35,258 nucleotides of DNA from DATFYI01 sp035315125 (GTDB lineage Bacteria > Chloroflexota > Anaerolineae > Anaerolineales > Anaerolineaceae). The stretch lies in contig DATFYI010000021.1 of assembly GCA_035315125.1 (NCBI GenBank), forward strand, positions 1 to 35,258. The letters are read 5' to 3'. Positions 1 to 8,710 of the stretch are shown one piece after another. Under the pieces are notes generated by a model. The model saw only the letters and a program-made list of their open reading frames with translations, was not told the origin of the DNA and searched no databases. A program made the translations under genes and the position numbers. The stretch's first letter is position 1, and each line of letters starts with the position of its first letter.

Positions 1-960
1 AGTTTCACCCCCGGTCCGGCTGAGCCCGCCGCACCGGCACAGCCCGTTCAACAAAGCCCGGCTGCGCCCTCCGACGAAACGCCTGACTGGCTGAAGAGTT
101 TCGCACCCGGCCCGGCCGAGAATGCCGCACCGGCACAGCCCGTTCAACAGAGCCCGGCTGCACCCTCCGACGAAACGCCTGACTGGTTGAAACCTTTCGC
201 ACCTGGCCCGGCTGAGTCTGCCGCACCCGCACAGCCCGTTCAACAGAGCCCGGCTGCGCCATCTGACGAAACGCCTGACTGGTTGAAGAGTTTCGCACCC
301 GGCCCGGCCGAGAATGCCGCACCCTCCGAAGAAATGCCTGATTGGCTGAAGAGTTTCGCACCCGGCACAGCTGAATCTGCCGCACCCGCACAGCCCGTTC
401 AACAGAGCCCGGCTGCGCCATCCGACGAAACGCCTGACTGGTTGAAGCCCTTCGCAGCCGGCCCGGCTGAGCCCGCTGCACCCATACAGCCTGTTGAACA
501 GGCCCAGGCAGCACCAGCCGAAGAAACGCCTGACTGGCTGAAGAGTTTTACAGCCGAACCGGCTGAGTCCGCCGCAACGGCACAGCCCGTTGAACAGGCC
601 CCGGCTGCACCAGCCGAAGAAACGCCTGACTGGCTGAAAAGTTTCGCAGCCGAACCGGCTGAGCCCGCCGCAACGGCACAGCCCGTTGAACAGGCCCCGG
701 CTGCACCAGCCGAAGAAACGCCTGACTGGCTGAAAAGTTTCGCGGCCGGCCCGGCTGAGCCCGCCGCACCCGTGCAATCCGTTGAACAGGCTCAGGCTGC
801 GCCAGCCGAAGAAACACCTGACTGGCTGAAGAGTTTCGCAACCGGCCCGGTCGAGCCCGCTGTACCCGTGCAATCCGTTGAACAGGTCCCGGCTGCGCCA
901 GCCGAAGAAACGCCTGATTGGCTGAAAAGTTTCGCAGCCGGCACAAAAGAGGCAGCCGCA
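1..960 (+). repeat. 96-bp in-frame tandem repeat
   Basis: The CCTGA(C/T)TGG core recurs at 82, 178, 274, 337, 433, 529, 625, 721, 817 and 913. Spacing is exactly 96 bp except for one 63-bp step (274 to 337), where 33 bp are missing in frame. Left-hand units share a QPVQQSPAAPSDE version and right-hand units a QPVEQAPAAPAEE version, which suggests local duplication and homogenisation. All length changes keep the reading frame. Confidence 0.95.
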
Positions 961-2835
961 TTTTCGGATGCCCAGCCTGCTCAAGCTAATGAAGTACCGG
1001 ATCAGCCCCAAACTGTATCTGCACAACCGGTTTCTCCCGCCGAGGCAGTGGTTCCCTCTGGACAGACTCCTGGCATTTCCCAACCTGCTGAACAGGCCGA
1101 ACCGGCTCAAGCTCTGCCGCCTTTGAGCGGAGAGGTACCGGATTGGCTCCAGAATATGGCGGGCAGACCCGCCGCAGACGAGGCATCTCCAGATCTGGCG
1201 TCCCAGCAGCCGGCTGGTGTAAATGAACCCGATTGGCTGCAATCATTTGCCAGCGCTGGCGCAACGACAGCATCAGCTTCTGATTCTGGCAGTAAAACAG
1301 CTCAGCCATCAAAAGAGTTGGCCGCTTCTGAAAATGCACCCCAAGCCGAGCCGGATTGGTTAAACAAGATTACAAAAGTTACCCCGCCTGTAGATCAAGC
1401 GAGTACCACGCCTGTAACACCTGCGATCGAAACCGGTGGAGCAGTTCTGGGAGAAATTCCTGATTGGCTTTCTAATATGAAGCCACAAAAAATCCCCACG
1501 CCGGAAGAAACAGGCCGGCCCGCCTTTGTCCTCGATAGCAGTTCTATAGACCTGCCTGGCTCAGAAGAACTTGGAAAGAACCCCTTCGCGGGAGAAGGTG
1601 TACCGGACTGGCTATCTCAGGTTCCACTAGGGGCGGAAGGACAGGCTGTTCAAGCAGGGCAGGCGGATGACTCTGGCGAGCATTTGGAACCTGCTCAACT
1701 GCCTGGTTGGTTGCAGGCCATGCGACCGCTCGAAGCTGTTGCGCCTGCCGCTGTCAAGATAGATGACCAACGAGTTGAAAAATCAGGCCCTCTGGCTGGT
1801 ATAAAGGGTGTCCTACCTGTTGATGATGTGGTAACCCAGTACCGCAAACCGCCCAGCTATTCGGTGAAATTAAAAGTCAGTGAAAAACAACGCGCCAGCG
1901 CAAACCTTTTAGAGCAAATGCTCGGACAGGAATCAAGCCCGCAAGCCATTCCACAGGAGCATGTCCGTATTCCTCAAAGATTGGTGCGCCTGGTTATTGC
2001 AATCTTATTGATAGCGGTATTATTGTTTCCACTTTTGACCAGGGGTGCCAATCTTGTATCGCCCTTTTTGACACCGCCGGCCGATGTAGTCCAGTTCCAT
2101 ACGGCCCTGGATGCTTTGCCAGATGGTGGCCATGTGCTCCTGGCGGTTGATTATGACCCGGGCTTTTCTGGAGAAATGCACTTTGCCGCCACGGGTGTTC
2201 TGGAGCGTCTCATTGAGAAGAATGAAAGCCTGGTTCTGATATCAACCGTTCCAGCCGGGCCCGTAATGGCTCAAGACCTTATCTCACAGACTTTGCAGAA
2301 TCGGCCGGATCTGGCTGCCAAATATGCCATCAGCAATTCCGTTGTAAACCTGGGATATCTGCCAGGCGGCGCCACATCTTTACAAGAATTTGCTGTTGCT
2401 CCACGCCAGGCAACTTTTTACGGCTTTGCCGCCGGAGTTGATGCCAACTCTCCCTGGCAGCAGCCAGCCTTGCAGAATATCCAGGATGTATCTCAATTTT
2501 CTATGGTGTTGGTTCTGACGGATAGCCTGGATTCTGGTCGAGCCTGGATCGAGCAAGTGCAGCCGGCGTTGAAGTCTACCCCGCTGATGATGGTGGTCAG
2601 TGCTCAGACGGCTCCATTAATTCAACCATATGTTAGTTCCGGACAGGTCAAGGCGATGATCTCGGGGCTTGCCGGCGGGACCGCTTTTCAGCAGTACTTG
2701 AATACAACTTTGAATAGTCTGGCTGTTTGGAATGCATATATTTATGGCTTGTTGGTTTTGGTTGTGTTCATTCTCCTGGGGATTGTTATCCAAATTGGTA
2801 ATTTATTATTCTCTCATCGTAAGAGCGGGGGATAA
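1..2835 (+). CDS. PDWL-repeat membrane protein, 5' end outside window
   Basis: The frame is open from the first base, so the gene starts upstream; 944 residues are visible. Residues 1 to about 320 are near-identical 32-residue repeats rich in Ala, Pro and Glu, each ending in ETPDWLK. More diverged PDWL motifs (PDWLQ, PDWLN, PDWLS, PGWLQ) continue to about residue 575. A hydrophobic helix lies near residues 661-682. A domain of about 225 residues follows, and a second helix sits near 911-937, so the repeat region and the short C-terminus should be on the same side, probably the cytoplasm, with the domain between the helices outside. I do not recognise the domain between the helices. The next gene starts 5 bases after the stop, so the two are probably co-transcribed. 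The repeats look like a disordered multivalent docking region, but no function can be assigned. Confidence 0.85.
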   Translation, partial: SFTPGPAEPAAPAQPVQQSPAAPSDETPDWLKSFAPGPAENAAPAQPVQQSPAAPSDETPDWLKPFAPGPAESAAPAQPVQQSPAAPSDETPDWLKSFAPGPAENAAPSEEMPDWLKSFAPGTAESAAPAQPVQQSPAAPSDETPDWLKPFAAGPAEPAAPIQPVEQAQAAPAEETPDWLKSFTAEPAESAATAQPVEQAPAAPAEETPDWLKSFAAEPAEPAATAQPVEQAPAAPAEETPDWLKSFAAGPAEPAAPVQSVEQAQAAPAEETPDWLKSFATGPVEPAVPVQSVEQVPAAPAEETPDWLKSFAAGTKEAAAFSDAQPAQANEVPDQPQTVSAQPVSPAEAVVPSGQTPGISQPAEQAEPAQALPPLSGEVPDWLQNMAGRPAADEASPDLASQQPAGVNEPDWLQSFASAGATTASASDSGSKTAQPSKELAASENAPQAEPDWLNKITKVTPPVDQASTTPVTPAIETGGAVLGEIPDWLSNMKPQKIPTPEETGRPAFVLDSSSIDLPGSEELGKNPFAGEGVPDWLSQVPLGAEGQAVQAGQADDSGEHLEPAQLPGWLQAMRPLEAVAPAAVKIDDQRVEKSGPLAGIKGVLPVDDVVTQYRKPPSYSVKLKVSEKQRASANLLEQMLGQESSPQAIPQEHVRIPQRLVRLVIAILLIAVLLFPLLTRGANLVSPFLTPPADVVQFHTALDALPDGGHVLLAVDYDPGFSGEMHFAATGVLERLIEKNESLVLISTVPAGPVMAQDLISQTLQNRPDLAAKYAISNSVVNLGYLPGGATSLQEFAVAPRQATFYGFAAGVDANSPWQQPALQNIQDVSQFSMVLVLTDSLDSGRAWIEQVQPALKSTPLMMVVSAQTAPLIQPYVSSGQVKAMISGLAGGTAFQQYLNTTLNSLAVWNAYIYGLLVLVVFILLGIVIQIGNLLFSHRKSGG

Positions 2836-2840
2836 CGATT

Positions 2841-3533
2841 ATGTCACCGGTGGATTTGATCTGGACGCTCATTGGTTTTTTCCTGACCCTGCTGGTCTTT
2901 AGTTACATTTTCGGGGATAATCCCGTCTTCCGACTTGTCTCGTATATTTTTGTCGGCGTTATTGCCGGTTATGGCGTGATTCTGGTCTTTTACCAGGTTT
3001 TGCTGCCCCGCCTTTTCTTCCCACTCCTGAGCGGTTCGTTAGATCAAAAGTTACTGGCTGGAGTTGGTTTGATCCTGAGCTTGCTGCTTTTAACGAAACT
3101 ATTCCCGCGCCTTTCCAACCTGGGCAACATTTCGATGGCATATCTGGTTGGCGCCGGGGCAGCGGTTGCCATCGGCGGCGCATTGATCGGTACCTTATTT
3201 GGCCAGACATTGGGCACCTTCAGCCTGTTTGATTTCCAACTGGGCGCCAGCCAGGGTCGCAATCCTTTTATCCAAATCCTCGAAGGTCTGATTATCCTGG
3301 TTGGTATCATTACCACTCTGGCTTATTTCCATTTTGGCACAATGAACACGCCGGGCCAGGATCCGAAGAGATTACCGATTATTGAATCATTGGGGCGTGT
3401 TGGTCAGGGCTTTATCGCAATCACACTGGGTGCTTTGTTCGCAGGGGTATTTTCAGCGTCAATTGCTGCGCTGATTGATCGTCTGGGTTTTATCCTGAAC
3501 GTCTTATCAAACGTTTTTCCGAAAATCTTTTAG
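2841..3533 (+). CDS. six-helix membrane protein, function unknown
   Basis: This 230-residue protein is almost entirely hydrophobic. About six membrane segments can be seen, near residues 5-25, 33-57, 67-90, 97-125, 148-168 and 188-215, with a short loop of polar residues (FGTMNTPGQDPKRLP) before the last. The start lies 5 bases after the preceding stop, with a purine-rich GCGGGGGA serving as ribosome binding site inside the end of that gene. The next gene follows after 8 bases. I recognise no catalytic motif or transporter signature. Its position between the PDWL-repeat protein and the MutL-like ATPase suggests it is the membrane part of a shared complex, which is inference only. Confidence 0.8.
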   Translation: MSPVDLIWTLIGFFLTLLVFSYIFGDNPVFRLVSYIFVGVIAGYGVILVFYQVLLPRLFFPLLSGSLDQKLLAGVGLILSLLLLTKLFPRLSNLGNISMAYLVGAGAAVAIGGALIGTLFGQTLGTFSLFDFQLGASQGRNPFIQILEGLIILVGIITTLAYFHFGTMNTPGQDPKRLPIIESLGRVGQGFIAITLGALFAGVFSASIAALIDRLGFILNVLSNVFPKIF

Positions 3534-3541
3534 AAGAGGCT

Positions 3542-5269
3542 ATGACCACTTCCATAGTTGATGCTGAATCTGTTCTGGTGATTGACCTTGGCTCAATAAA
3601 CACTCGCGCCATTCTATTTGACATCGTCGACGGACAATACCATTTTATTTCAGCCGGAGTTGTCCCCAGTACGGCAAATGCACCCTATCGAGATGTCAGT
3701 GAAGGCATCCATCTGGCCGTAAAAAAGCTGCAAGAAACTACCGGACGGGCTTTGGTTGATACGGATGGCAGGCTGGTGATTCCTTGCCAGTCAGATGGCT
3801 CAGGAGTAGACCGGCTGGCGGTTACTTATTCGGCAGGCCCACAATTGCGGATAGTTACTGCCGGTTTGCTGGCCGATGTTTCGCTGGAAAGCGCTCGTAA
3901 TCTGGCAGCTTCCGTTCATGGCAAAATAGTTGATTCGATTGGTTTGAATGACCATCGCCGCCTTGAGGTACAGCTTGACTCGATCCTGCAAGCCGAGCCA
4001 GATATGATTATTATGGCGGGTGGAACAGAAAATGGCGCCGGTCGATCTGTTTTAAAAATGCTGGAATTGATAACTTTGGTTTGCCGGATGCTGCCCCAAG
4101 AAAAACGTCCGGCCGTGATTTTTGCCGGGAATCGCGCCCTGGCTAAAAAGATCAAAGAATCACTTGAAAAATGGACGACGATTCAGATCGCCCCAAATAT
4201 CCGTCCAACGATTGACAGTGAAGACCTGGGGCCCGCTCAAGAGATATTAGCACAAGCGGTCACTCAAATACGTAACGCCCAGATTGGCGGCTTACAATCC
4301 ATTGGTAGTATTAGCAGTTTGACGCCCATTCCGACAGGCCAGGCCTTTGGCCGGATCATCCGGTTTCTCAGTCAGGTTTATGACCCGGCCAGAGGTGTTT
4401 TAGGGGTCGATGTTGGCTCCAGCAGTACCATCATGGCGGCTGCAGTGGCCGGCAAACTAAAATTAAACGTATTTCCATTCGGTGTTGGCAGCGGCGCCTC
4501 TCAAATCCTGCAGGGTTGTTCGATCGCTGACATTGTTCGCTGGCTGCCAATGCACGTTCCGGATGCGGTTGTTAGGGATTATCTTTATCAAAAGAGTCTT
4601 TATCCGGCCATGATCCCGATGACGTCAGAAACACTGTCCATCGAACAATCCATGGCCCGCCAATCTATCCGTATGGCTGCTCAAAATATCCTGGCGCGCT
4701 GGCCTAGTATGAGCATGTCTTTTGAGCCAATTCTGGCCAGTGGTGCGATTTTAAGCCAGACTGCTTTATCGGTGCAGAGCTTGCTTATGCTTTTAGACGG
4801 CCTTCAGCCGGTTGGAATTACCAGCTTTTTCCTGGATCAAAATGGTTTGATTGCCGGATTAGGGTCGGTTTCTCAGATCAACAGTGTCTTACCGGTGCAA
4901 GTTTTGGAATCGGGCGCTTTGCTCAACCTGGGTACAGTTATTTCACCGATCAGCCAGGCACGCTACGGCACTCCAATTTTACAGGTAAGAATGGAATACG
5001 AAGATGGCAATGAAACGCGTGCCGAGGTTCGTCAGGGCAGTATAGTTTCGTTGCCGTTGCGTGCAGGCCAAAATGCTCACATACACATTAACCCCCTGCG
5101 CCGAACGATCATTAATCCGCACGGCCAACGTGGCGGTGGAAGTTTCAAGATCACGGGCGGAGTTTGCGGGGCTGTAATCGACGCCCGGGGTCGCCCGCTG
5201 ATCCTTCCACCGGATGCAGCCCGCCGGAGAGATTTAATCAAGAAATGGACGATCATGTTGGGCGGTTAA
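3542..5269 (+). CDS. MutL/GlmL-like ASKHA-fold protein
   Basis: The 575-residue product resembles the MutL/GlmL family, ASKHA ATPase-like proteins named for the glutamate mutase accessory protein. The phosphate-1 loop DLGSINTRA is at residues 15-23. A second glycine-rich loop, GVDVGSSST, lies near residue 288, where relatives usually carry a GGATTD-like motif, so this loop is altered. The family is usually about 450-470 residues; here about 110 extra residues form a beta-rich C-terminal domain ending in RRRDLIKKW. No glutamate mutase subunit (MutS or MutE) lies nearby, so a role as mutase reactivator is doubtful. The ribosome binding site, AGAGG, is only 2 bases from the ATG, which fits translation coupled to the gene 8 bases upstream. 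Family assignment is fairly secure; function is not. Confidence 0.75.
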   Translation: MTTSIVDAESVLVIDLGSINTRAILFDIVDGQYHFISAGVVPSTANAPYRDVSEGIHLAVKKLQETTGRALVDTDGRLVIPCQSDGSGVDRLAVTYSAGPQLRIVTAGLLADVSLESARNLAASVHGKIVDSIGLNDHRRLEVQLDSILQAEPDMIIMAGGTENGAGRSVLKMLELITLVCRMLPQEKRPAVIFAGNRALAKKIKESLEKWTTIQIAPNIRPTIDSEDLGPAQEILAQAVTQIRNAQIGGLQSIGSISSLTPIPTGQAFGRIIRFLSQVYDPARGVLGVDVGSSSTIMAAAVAGKLKLNVFPFGVGSGASQILQGCSIADIVRWLPMHVPDAVVRDYLYQKSLYPAMIPMTSETLSIEQSMARQSIRMAAQNILARWPSMSMSFEPILASGAILSQTALSVQSLLMLLDGLQPVGITSFFLDQNGLIAGLGSVSQINSVLPVQVLESGALLNLGTVISPISQARYGTPILQVRMEYEDGNETRAEVRQGSIVSLPLRAGQNAHIHINPLRRTIINPHGQRGGGSFKITGGVCGAVIDARGRPLILPPDAARRRDLIKKWTIMLGG

Positions 5270-5312
5270 GCTCCTGGTATAGTTTTTGCATCCTGTAAGT
5301 TGAGAGATCTTT

Positions 5313-6365
5313 ATGATTGCACCGGTTACACACATTCTGCCATTAACCAACATTCGTCGGGCACGCCGTTTGCCTGTACCCGGCCGTGTCCTGGTAAAAG
5401 TTGGTCAGAAAGTTAATACAACAGATATCATTGCCGATGCTCCCTCCAACGGCCAGCATTATATTGTGGATGTGCGGCGCGTCCTGGGAATTCCACGCAA
5501 TGAAAAGGTCGATCAGCTCATTCAGCGAAAGCCTGGAGAAAGAATCCAAAAAGGGGATGTTATCGCTGAAACCAGTGGTATGTTTTCTCGCGTGGTGCGC
5601 TCTCAAGCTGATGGATCGGTTCTGATGGTTGGCGGTGGTTTAGTTCTGATTGAGACTCAAAACCCACCGTTTGTGCTCAAAGCCGGCTTTTCCGGTGTCG
5701 TCTCCGAAGTGTTGCCTGAGAGGGGTGTTATCCTTGAAACTCAAGGCGTGCTCATTCAGGGAGCCTGGGGGAATAATCGGGTAGACCAGGGTGTGCTGCT
5801 TTCTTTGGCGCATACACCTGGTGAAGAATTTGTGCGCACACAGTTGGATGTTAGCATGCGCGGGGCTGTCGTTTTGGCGGGGTATTGTTTTCAGGCGGAT
5901 GCTTTGCAGGCGGCAGCTGAATTGCCCCTGCGCGGTTTGATCCTCGGTAGTATGTCTGCCGATTTGATCTCCTTGGTGAATAAGTTAAACTTTCCGGTTA
6001 TCTCACTTGCTGGATTTGGTCACATGCCAATCGATAGCGACGTTTACAAAATTTTGACTACAAATGAAAAACGGGATACTTCTCTGAATGCGGCCGTCTG
6101 GAACCCTCAAACCGGAGACAGACCGGAAGTTATTATCCCTCTACCTTCAGTTGGTAATGTTGCCCCTGAAACGGATATATTTAAACCAGGACAGACCGTC
6201 CGAATCCAGGGTGCGCCTTATAACGAATTTATCGGTGTGTTAGTGCAGATAAAGCCCGGTCTATCAGGATTGGCAAATGGGGTGCGCACTCCTGCCGCTC
6301 TTGTTCAATTAGAAAACGAAGAACAGGTCACTATCCCGCTGGCCAATCTGGAAGTACTGGAATAA
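5313..6365 (+). CDS. conserved protein with lipoyl-like start and KOW-like end
   Basis: This 350-residue soluble protein has no signal peptide. Residues 1 to about 110 contain two PGxxVxxGQKV/GERIxKGDVI-type turns, as seen in biotinyl/lipoyl-like hammerhead folds, but I see no clear lipoylation lysine. The middle (about 130-260) is an alpha/beta domain with the phrases RGAVVLAGYCF and PLRGLILGSM. From about residue 290 the pattern GQTVRIQGAPYNEFIGVLVQI, then a TPAALVQLENEEQVTIPLANLEVL-like end, resembles the KOW domain of NusG-like proteins. It follows the MutL-like gene by 43 bases and precedes the LPTTG protein by 47, all on one strand. It may be a cytoplasmic partner of the MutL-like protein, which is inference. 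Confidence 0.75.
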   Translation: MIAPVTHILPLTNIRRARRLPVPGRVLVKVGQKVNTTDIIADAPSNGQHYIVDVRRVLGIPRNEKVDQLIQRKPGERIQKGDVIAETSGMFSRVVRSQADGSVLMVGGGLVLIETQNPPFVLKAGFSGVVSEVLPERGVILETQGVLIQGAWGNNRVDQGVLLSLAHTPGEEFVRTQLDVSMRGAVVLAGYCFQADALQAAAELPLRGLILGSMSADLISLVNKLNFPVISLAGFGHMPIDSDVYKILTTNEKRDTSLNAAVWNPQTGDRPEVIIPLPSVGNVAPETDIFKPGQTVRIQGAPYNEFIGVLVQIKPGLSGLANGVRTPAALVQLENEEQVTIPLANLEVLE

Positions 6366-6412
6366 AAGATGCTTTTACCTGATGATAATCCGAACATGGA
6401 GGAGAGGCGCTT

Positions 6413-7033
6413 ATGTCCGATTTAGACAATAACCAACAATATCAAGGATTTGAGGAAGAAACCCCACCCGGTGGTCCCAGTGGATCAAATAACCGCACGT
6501 TTCTGATTGCCGTTGGTATCATTGCGGGTTTATTCCTGCTGGCGGTGATTGGCCTGGTAGTTTATCTGTTGTTATTTGCCGGTCCACAAAATACCGCATC
6601 AAAGCAACAGGCTACGCTAATTAGCGCTGAAAATATTGCTACCTCAGCCGCCGCTACGAAGAATGCCTTTGCTGCCCAGTTAGCGTTGACTCCTTCTGAC
6701 ACCTGGACGCCAACGGCTACGCAGCCAGCTACCTCGACCCCTGTTATCGTCCAACCAACCGACACACAGACCCCACTTCCGACGGATACCCCCACTCCGG
6801 GAGCGGTTATCGCTCAGGATTTAACTGCCCGTACACAGACAGTGGCCGCTTTGCTTACCCAGGCTGCTGGTGGCGGCACGGTTGCCAGTGCTACACCCGG
6901 TGGGACACCAACTGCTCTACCAACAACTGGTTTTGCTGATGAGGTTGGTTTGCCTGGGTTGATTGGCCTGGCTGTTGTTCTGTTGGCTGTGATCTTCCTG
7001 GCGCGGCGCATGCGCTCGGGTGGGAATTCTTAA
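6413..7033 (+). CDS. membrane protein with Thr/Pro-rich linker and LPTTG tail
   Basis: The 206-residue product begins with a polar acidic segment, then one strong membrane helix near residues 28-55. A linker rich in Thr, Pro and Ala with TPT-type repeats follows (about 95-165). The tail has LPTTG at residues 169-173, a hydrophobic stretch and a terminal RRMRSGG. That order (LPxTG, helix, basic end) is the classical sortase sorting signal. It is odd because the N-terminal helix lacks an obvious signal peptidase site, so the protein could be held at both ends. A strong ribosome binding site, GGAGGAG, precedes the ATG. It closes the five-gene cluster and is followed by a hairpin at 7068. It could also simply be a bitopic protein whose LPTTG is fortuitous. 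Confidence 0.8.
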   Translation: MSDLDNNQQYQGFEEETPPGGPSGSNNRTFLIAVGIIAGLFLLAVIGLVVYLLLFAGPQNTASKQQATLISAENIATSAAATKNAFAAQLALTPSDTWTPTATQPATSTPVIVQPTDTQTPLPTDTPTPGAVIAQDLTARTQTVAALLTQAAGGGTVASATPGGTPTALPTTGFADEVGLPGLIGLAVVLLAVIFLARRMRSGGNS

Positions 7034-7067
7034 TTCTGGCGAATTCACAGTTCAATTTGGATATTTT

Positions 7068-7100
7068 ATCGCTTCGGCGGGGAAAACCCGCCGGAGCGAT
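7068..7100. terminator. hairpin between convergent genes
   Basis: ATCGCTTCGGCGGG (7068-7081) pairs with CCCGCCGGAGCGAT (7087-7100): 14 positions with one G-T wobble and a GAAAA loop. It lies between the LPTTG gene (+) and the phosphohexomutase gene (-). There is no T-tract on either side, so it is probably a bidirectional barrier or mRNA-end stabiliser and not a textbook intrinsic terminator. Confidence 0.6.
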
Positions 7101-7160
7101 CTTGGATTCATGATTTGGTATTAATACTGAACCGGAGAATGTCCTGGTGTTTGAGAAAGA

Positions 7161-8621
7161 TCAAGTAACACTGGCTGCAATTCCTTCGCCATATGCCAGC
7201 AAAGCCTTAACCATCTGGGGGCTGCGGCCTTCTGCATAGACCCGCAAAACTGGCTCGGTGCCGGATGGGCGGATCAGAAGCCAGGAATCATCTGCCATAA
7301 TGTATTTAACTCCATCGATCGTGATGATCTGCGAGATGGTCTGGCCACCGATTTCGGCCGGAACCTCGTTTTCAAGGCGGTTGGTCATCTGCTCTTTTGA
7401 AACCGGGTGGCGCAGACGCAGGTCACGGCGCTCGTAGAAGGCCGGGCCGACTTCTTGCAGCAGATTTTCTACCATATCGTATAAGGTTGATCCAGAGCTG
7501 GCGATAATCTCTACCAATAACAGCCCCATCAAGACACCATCTCCTTCAGGGATATGGCCTTTGAACGAGATGCCGCCCGATTCTTCTCCCCCGATTAAAA
7601 CGTCTTCATTCATCATATAATCGGCAATATGATTGAACCCAACCGGCGTTTCGTGTAACGCCAGCCCATATTTATTTGCCAGCCGGTCGATCATGCGGGT
7701 TGTAGAAACCGTGCGAACTACTGATCCGGTCATGCCGCGTTTTTCTACCAGGTGGCGCAGGGAAAGTGCCATGATTTTATGTGGGTCAACGAAGTTGCCT
7801 CTTTCATCCATGGCGCCGGTTCGATCTGCGTCGCCATCGGTCGCCAGACCGAAATTGCCTAATCCCATACTGATGGCGCCGGTCAGCGCTCCCAAATAGC
7901 GGGCAATCGGTTCAGGATGGACTCCCCCAAATCCGGGGTTCATTTCACCCCGAATTTCCTGTACTTCACAGCCGGTGCCTTGTAGAAGGCTGCGGATGAT
8001 GCCTCGGCCGGCCCCGTACATCGAATCGACCACCACACGTTGCGGATTTTCAGCGATCTTGTCAAAATCGATGAGGGTGCGCAAATGGTCGCTATAGGCC
8101 GGGATGGGATTAATCCGGATAATGCGGTTTTCCTGACGGGCATGCTCATAGTCCATCAGGTTTGGGCCGCGTGCCTGGGCTTCGTTATCATTGAGATAAA
8201 CCTCAACTCGTTTGCATTGTTCTGGTAAAGCGGACCCGCCGCTACATGATTTAAGTTTGACGCCGTTATAGCGGGGCGCATTATGCGAAGCAGTAATCAT
8301 GATACCGGCAATTGCGTTGAGATTGCAAACGGCGTAAGAAATTGCCGGAGTGGGGACATCCGCCTGGCTTAGATAAACGGTAAAACCATTCGCTGCCAAA
8401 ACCCGGGCTACTTCTTGCGCAAAACGGTCGGAAAGAAAGCGAGTGTCGAAACCAACGACAATTTTATGCGGGTCTGGTTGAATTTCTCGGCAGGCACCAT
8501 TATCCCAGTCACTGGAGGCAACTGCATCCGCGATTGCTTGTGTGACCATTCTCAGGTTGTGAAAAGTGAATGTATCAGAGATAACGGCCCGCCAGCCGTC
8601 TGTTCCAAAGTGAATCGTCAT
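7161..8621 (-). CDS. phosphoglucomutase/phosphomannomutase family enzyme
   Basis: This alpha-D-phosphohexomutase interconverts hexose 1- and 6-phosphates through a phosphoserine. All four signatures are present in the 486-residue product: TASHN at residues 110-114 (phosphoserine 112), the metal loop DGDADR at 262-267, the sugar-binding GEESGG at 345-350, and the phosphate-binding RPSGTEP at 451-457. Length and the FGTDGWRA start are normal for the family. The ribosome binding site is GAGGAG, 7 bases before the ATG. Motifs alone do not separate phosphoglucomutase, phosphomannomutase and glucosamine mutase; the GEESGG form favours glucose/mannose over GlmM. It is the last gene of a minus-strand run after the HAD and DUF389 genes. 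It probably feeds sugar nucleotides to envelope glycan synthesis. Confidence 0.93.
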   Translation of the reverse strand: MTIHFGTDGWRAVISDTFTFHNLRMVTQAIADAVASSDWDNGACREIQPDPHKIVVGFDTRFLSDRFAQEVARVLAANGFTVYLSQADVPTPAISYAVCNLNAIAGIMITASHNAPRYNGVKLKSCSGGSALPEQCKRVEVYLNDNEAQARGPNLMDYEHARQENRIIRINPIPAYSDHLRTLIDFDKIAENPQRVVVDSMYGAGRGIIRSLLQGTGCEVQEIRGEMNPGFGGVHPEPIARYLGALTGAISMGLGNFGLATDGDADRTGAMDERGNFVDPHKIMALSLRHLVEKRGMTGSVVRTVSTTRMIDRLANKYGLALHETPVGFNHIADYMMNEDVLIGGEESGGISFKGHIPEGDGVLMGLLLVEIIASSGSTLYDMVENLLQEVGPAFYERRDLRLRHPVSKEQMTNRLENEVPAEIGGQTISQIITIDGVKYIMADDSWLLIRPSGTEPVLRVYAEGRSPQMVKALLAYGEGIAASVT

Positions 8622-8710
8622 TGAAATCTCCTCATGATAAAGTTTATTGCTTTAATATAAAAATAACCCAGCATGCACACCCATTCAGATTGATGTCATG
8701 AGAGCTTTGG

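Noticed and set aside
1..960. CRISPR array
   Set aside because: Units are 96 bp, directly adjacent, without unique spacers, and encode an in-frame protein repeat.
5..961. Long minus-strand open frames opposite the repeat region (169 and 137 residues)
   Set aside because: They arise because the 96-bp repeat is a multiple of three, so a stop-free antisense frame is copied with each unit. The Arg/Pro/Val-rich products resemble nothing, and the plus-strand frame is continuous with a clear membrane protein.
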